This document shows positions 61,299 to 64,000 of a stretch of 64,000 nucleotides of DNA, piece by piece. The stretch covers positions 1,364,001 to 1,428,000 of the forward strand of contig CAWJLE010000003.1 of NCBI GenBank assembly GCA_963843645.1. Direction: 5' to 3'. How positions within the stretch are numbered: the first letter of the stretch is position 1; every line of letters begins with the position of its first letter. Both the position numbers and the translations under genes were made by a program. Under the pieces are notes generated by a model, which saw only the letters and a program-made list of their open reading frames with translations, had not been told where the DNA came from and searched no databases. Source of the stretch: CAWJLE01 sp963843645. GTDB taxonomy: Bacteria; Chloroflexota; Anaerolineae; DAOTYC01.

Positions 61299-61838
61299 CT
61301 AATCGACCTCTTCCGTGGTGGCAGTCAAGCACGCTGTCTGGTGGAGGAGAACCCGGTACGCCGCATAGCCCTCCAGGAAGCGCGACAGTCGAGTAACCAG
61401 CTCCTCGAACGCAAGCGCCGCCTGCCTGTGCGTCTCCAGGGCGCTTCTGAGGTCTGATATCTGGGACTTGAGTTCCTTGGGGAAATACTCCTCTTCATTC
61501 AGCAAGCGTAATCCCATGATGATATCTTCCGTCCTTGCGGGCTCTTCTTCGAGCAGAAGGCCGGCGCGGGCGAACAGCAGCGGCAGCGAGACCGTATAGT
61601 CAGCTCGGCCCTCGAAACTGGTCAACAAACGGATGATCTGGCTGTAGGGGAGACTGCCCGACAGCGAAAGCTCGATGATCTCGTGCCTGGGTCTGGAGTG
61701 GTTGACGATCTGGCAATCCGCCCACCGAACCAATGCCTGCTTGTCGACGAGGCCTGTCACCAATCCCATGCGAAAGAAGCCGAATGCATCCCTGGGGGTG
61801 CACTGAGAGTCCATGGAATCAGTCGTCTGTGCAGTCAT
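61299..61838 (-). CDS. Hypothetical protein
   Basis: 179 residues, soluble, mostly helical (FGFFRMGLVTGLVDKQALVRWAD, then DLRSALETHRQAALAFEELV). I do not recognise a family. Its start overlaps the stop of the upstream GH3 gene by ATGA, so it is translated as the second gene of that operon. Confidence 0.6.
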   Translation of the reverse strand: MTAQTTDSMDSQCTPRDAFGFFRMGLVTGLVDKQALVRWADCQIVNHSRPRHEIIELSLSGSLPYSQIIRLLTSFEGRADYTVSLPLLFARAGLLLEEEPARTEDIIMGLRLLNEEEYFPKELKSQISDLRSALETHRQAALAFEELVTRLSRFLEGYAAYRVLLHQTACLTATTEEVD

Positions 61839-63035
61839 GAAGGTTCCTCACATCCAAGCCGTTTCAGTCCGACGGCACATGAGGCTGTCAGCGCCAACCG
61901 CGCTTTAAGCTTTCGGATCCGCTGCCAGGATTCATCGATGCGCTGCTCGCTGATTGTGCCGTCAGCAACCATGGCCTGGATCGCGGCAACCGCGGTGTCG
62001 GCGATCTCCTCGTCGTACACCGAATTGTTGGCAATCGCGATGACGTCCACCCCCGCAGCGATGGCCTTTTGCACCGCAGTGGTGAATCCATACTGATTCG
62101 TAATGGCGCCCATCTGCATGTCGTCGGAGATTACGACGCCGTCGTAGCCCAGCTCCCCACGCAGGAGCTCGGTGATAGTTCGCTTCGATAGCGTCGCCGG
62201 ATGCTCCGGATCCAGCCTGGCGTTGAAGACATGCGCGGTCATTATCGCATCCGCCAGCCCGTCTTTGATGAGCGCCTGGTACGGCTCGAGTTCCGCGCGC
62301 GACCACGTCTCCGTCACGTCCACGAGGCCCAGGTGCGAATCGCTGGTGGAGCTGCCGTGGCCGGGGAAGTGCTTCAGCGTACAGAGCACGCCGTGCTCGT
62401 GGTGGGCCCGGATGAACTCCGATGCGCACCGGATCACGACCGCCGGGTCGGCCGAGAAGCTGCGTTCCAGGCGCCCAATGATCGGATTGTCCGGGTTCAC
62501 GTTCAAGTCGACCACCGGGGCCAGGTTCAGGTTGAAGCCGGCCTGGGCCAGCGTCTGCGCCACGGCGGTGGCGTGCTGGTGGGTCACGGCCGCATTGTCG
62601 AACAGGCCCAGGTACTGATGCGACACCGTGGCGGGAAAACCGAACATCTCCTTCAATCGTCGGATGATGCCGCCCTCCTGGTCCACCGACACCAGCAGAG
62701 GAATCTCAGAGACCGCCTGCAGCCCGGCAATCAGCCGACGCACCTGTTCCGGCGATGCCACATTACGGACCGGCGAGCCACTTGGGACGTCGTAGTCGAA
62801 CAGAACCACGCCGCCGAGATGGCGATCTCGGACGTGCCGAACGATCGGCAGGTCGGACGTCGCCTCGAGACCGCGAAACCCGAGCATCAACATCTGCCCA
62901 ATTTTCACGTCGAGACTGACGTCTGCCGCGGTCGTCGCGGCCGAAGATGGCCTGACTCCACTCGGCGGCGAGCATTGCGCCTACCGTCAGTCCGGCCACT
63001 CCCATGAATTCCCGTCTGGATATCCCACGGGCCAC
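61835..63035 (-). CDS. GH3 beta-N-acetylhexosaminidase with Tat signal, one frameshift
   Basis: GTG 63035 is preferred; GGAGG lies 8 bases upstream. A twin-arginine signal ISRREFMGVAGLTVGAMLAA is read in the first frame. After a one-base change at about 62935-62945 it continues AATTAADVSLDVKIGQML. NagZ motifs follow: LLVSVDQEGG, CTLKHFPGHGSSTSDSHLGL and the nucleophile region GVVISDDMQMGAI. It removes N-acetylglucosamine from peptidoglycan or glycans outside the cytoplasm. The frameshift splits only the signal and is probably an error. Confidence 0.85.
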
Positions 63036-63337
63036 GACAAACACCTCCGCAAGGTTAAGGGACTTCCGAAGTCTCAGAAACTTCGGAAGTCTGGGACCAC
63101 TCTATTGTTGTCTTCTTGATCCGTATGGGGCGTCATTATACTTCAGGCGCTTCGATGATCAAATATCTCAATATTCGGAAAGGAGGTTGGTTAAGAAGAT
63201 GCGCGAGACACCGCCGGGTGTCATGTCTCATGATCCATGCGGCAACCGCGAACTGCACGGAAGGCGGCGACCCACCGGGAGGTCGTAAGCAAACGACCTC
63301 GCCGGAGGGCCGACGAAGAGGAGGAGGGTGAAGGTCG
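63036..63337. other. Intergenic region with palindrome
   Basis: 302 bases between the GH3 gene and the next minus-strand gene. Apart from the palindrome at 63061-63091 nothing is recognised. Confidence 0.4.
63061..63091. repeat. Perfect 12-bp inverted repeat
   Basis: GACTTCCGAAGT (63061-63072) and ACTTCGGAAGTC (63080-63091) with a 7-base spacer. The core resembles the hairpin at 60598-60632, suggesting a dispersed palindrome family. Confidence 0.6.
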
Positions 63338-64000
63338 CTAGTTTTCCACCGCCGGCAGGAACGTCCGCCATGGGTTCGCCAGCAGGCTCAGCGTCACCGT
63401 GACCGTCTGATCGGCGTCCCGAACATCCGGTGTGCTCGTGGTCAGGCGGACGTGGCCCCGCTGGACACCAAGGGCCTGCCCAGCCGGGCTCACAGTCAGT
63501 GCAAGGTGTCCGCCGCTCTGGCCCGTCGTCGAGCCGTCGACAGCCAGCCACGGCGTGCCGTCGACCAGCGTGGCGGTCCAGGTGAACACGTCCGTCGTGG
63601 TGCAGTCCACGTGGAGGGTGTAGTTGCGCGCCGGGTCGTCCGGCCGCGCGATGTACGCCACCAGCCCAGGACTCACCACCATCGCGGTCATGTCGAACAG
63701 GTCTTTGAGTCTCTTGTCCGGCTGGCCGACGAATGCGTTGTTGTATTGCGTCGTACCGTTGAAGGTATCCTTGTCGAGCCACATTGCATCAGACGGATGC
63801 TGCGGGTGCTCGTAGCGCTCGACGGTACTGAGGTTGAAGTCGAAAAAGGACTCGTACGCCTGGCCCAGAGTCTTCCCCTGGAACAAATAGCGGACGAACA
63901 TCTGCAGGCAGTTGTCGTACCAGTTGGCGAAATAGCCCGCAGCACCGATGTCGAGAAAGGCATCGGAATACATCGCAACGCGGCGCTGGGCCTCGGCGCT
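63338..64000 (-). CDS. Secreted protein C-terminus (partial, 5' end outside window)
   Basis: At least 220 residues, open to the window edge. The visible part has an enzyme-like stretch (GAAGYFANWYDNCLQMFVRYLF, then MTAMVVSPGLVAYIA). It is followed by an Ig/BACON-like beta domain (LHVDCTTTDVFTWTATLVDG, then GVQRGHVRLTTSTPDV). The fold of the N-terminal part cannot be named; a clan CD peptidase or similar is possible. It is probably extracellular. Confidence 0.55.
   Translation of the reverse strand, partial: SAEAQRRVAMYSDAFLDIGAAGYFANWYDNCLQMFVRYLFQGKTLGQAYESFFDFNLSTVERYEHPQHPSDAMWLDKDTFNGTTQYNNAFVGQPDKRLKDLFDMTAMVVSPGLVAYIARPDDPARNYTLHVDCTTTDVFTWTATLVDGTPWLAVDGSTTGQSGGHLALTVSPAGQALGVQRGHVRLTTSTPDVRDADQTVTVTLSLLANPWRTFLPAVEN

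Noticed and set aside
1..64000. CRISPR array
   Set aside because: No evenly spaced direct repeats of suitable length are seen anywhere.

Overview
The window is GC-rich bacterial chromosome. I infer a Chloroflexota-like (filamentous or Anaerolineae-type) bacterium, because an alternative complex III (ACIII) gene set sits next to an A2-type caa3 oxidase, T/P-rich linkers recur in secreted proteins, and Chloroflexota-style cytochrome b5-like proteins, DUF917 and fasciclin proteins are present. This placement rests on gene content only. I found no rRNA, tRNA or CRISPR array. Promoters, where visible, are standard TTGACA-N17-TATAAT types.

Layout. 0-5.3 kb: small accessory genes (partial DUF917 gene, MNT/HEPN pair, GNAT, DinB, HEAT-repeat gene). 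5.3-8.4 kb: a three-gene operon (U32 Fe-S protein, SAM methyltransferase, type III polyketide synthase) with a consensus promoter. 24.4-8.4 kb, minus strand: a respiratory super-operon. It starts at a near-perfect promoter and runs actA-B1-B2-C-D-E, a four-domain cytochrome c lipoprotein, two cytochrome b5-like proteins, coxB-A-C-D, a UbiA prenyltransferase, a carboxymuconolactone decarboxylase-like protein, ctaB and sco. It should carry electrons from quinol to oxygen and build the oxidase cofactors. 24.5-30.1 kb: hybrid histidine kinase with an FAD-linked oxidase, a carboxymuconolactone decarboxylase-like protein, a Gfo/Idh/MocA dehydrogenase, and a GbsR/MarR-type regulator with an operator over its promoter. 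30.3-36.9 kb: ABC ATPase and HlyD-type adaptor. A roughly 4 kb low-GC island with a RecF-like ATPase and an unknown partner sits between two 97%-identical copies of the hlyD 3' end. 37-45.4 kb: fasciclin, GNAT, AlkD, then a minus-strand group with a class V aminotransferase, M20 peptidase and cobalamin salvage genes (cobU, cbiR, cobS, cobO), several crowded with frameshifts. 45.4-46.8 kb: an insertion sequence. 46.9-51.4 kb: FMN reductase, moaC-MOSC, an RHH protein, rnc, an RraA-like protein, fmt. 51.6-64 kb: a broken three-repeat secreted protein, mgsA, an orphan iorA, an M50 protease, a redox group (rubrerythrin-thioredoxin fusion, glutaredoxin-PDZ fusion, rubrerythrin), a GH3 hexosaminidase and a partial secreted protein.

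About a quarter of the genes show single-base frameshifts, including respiratory genes expected to be functional. Many of these are probably sequence errors, so broken genes should be read with care. The most interesting candidates are the island ATPase pair with its gene-end duplication, the U32/methyltransferase/type III PKS operon, and the serial cytochrome c protein of the ACIII-caa3 super-operon.
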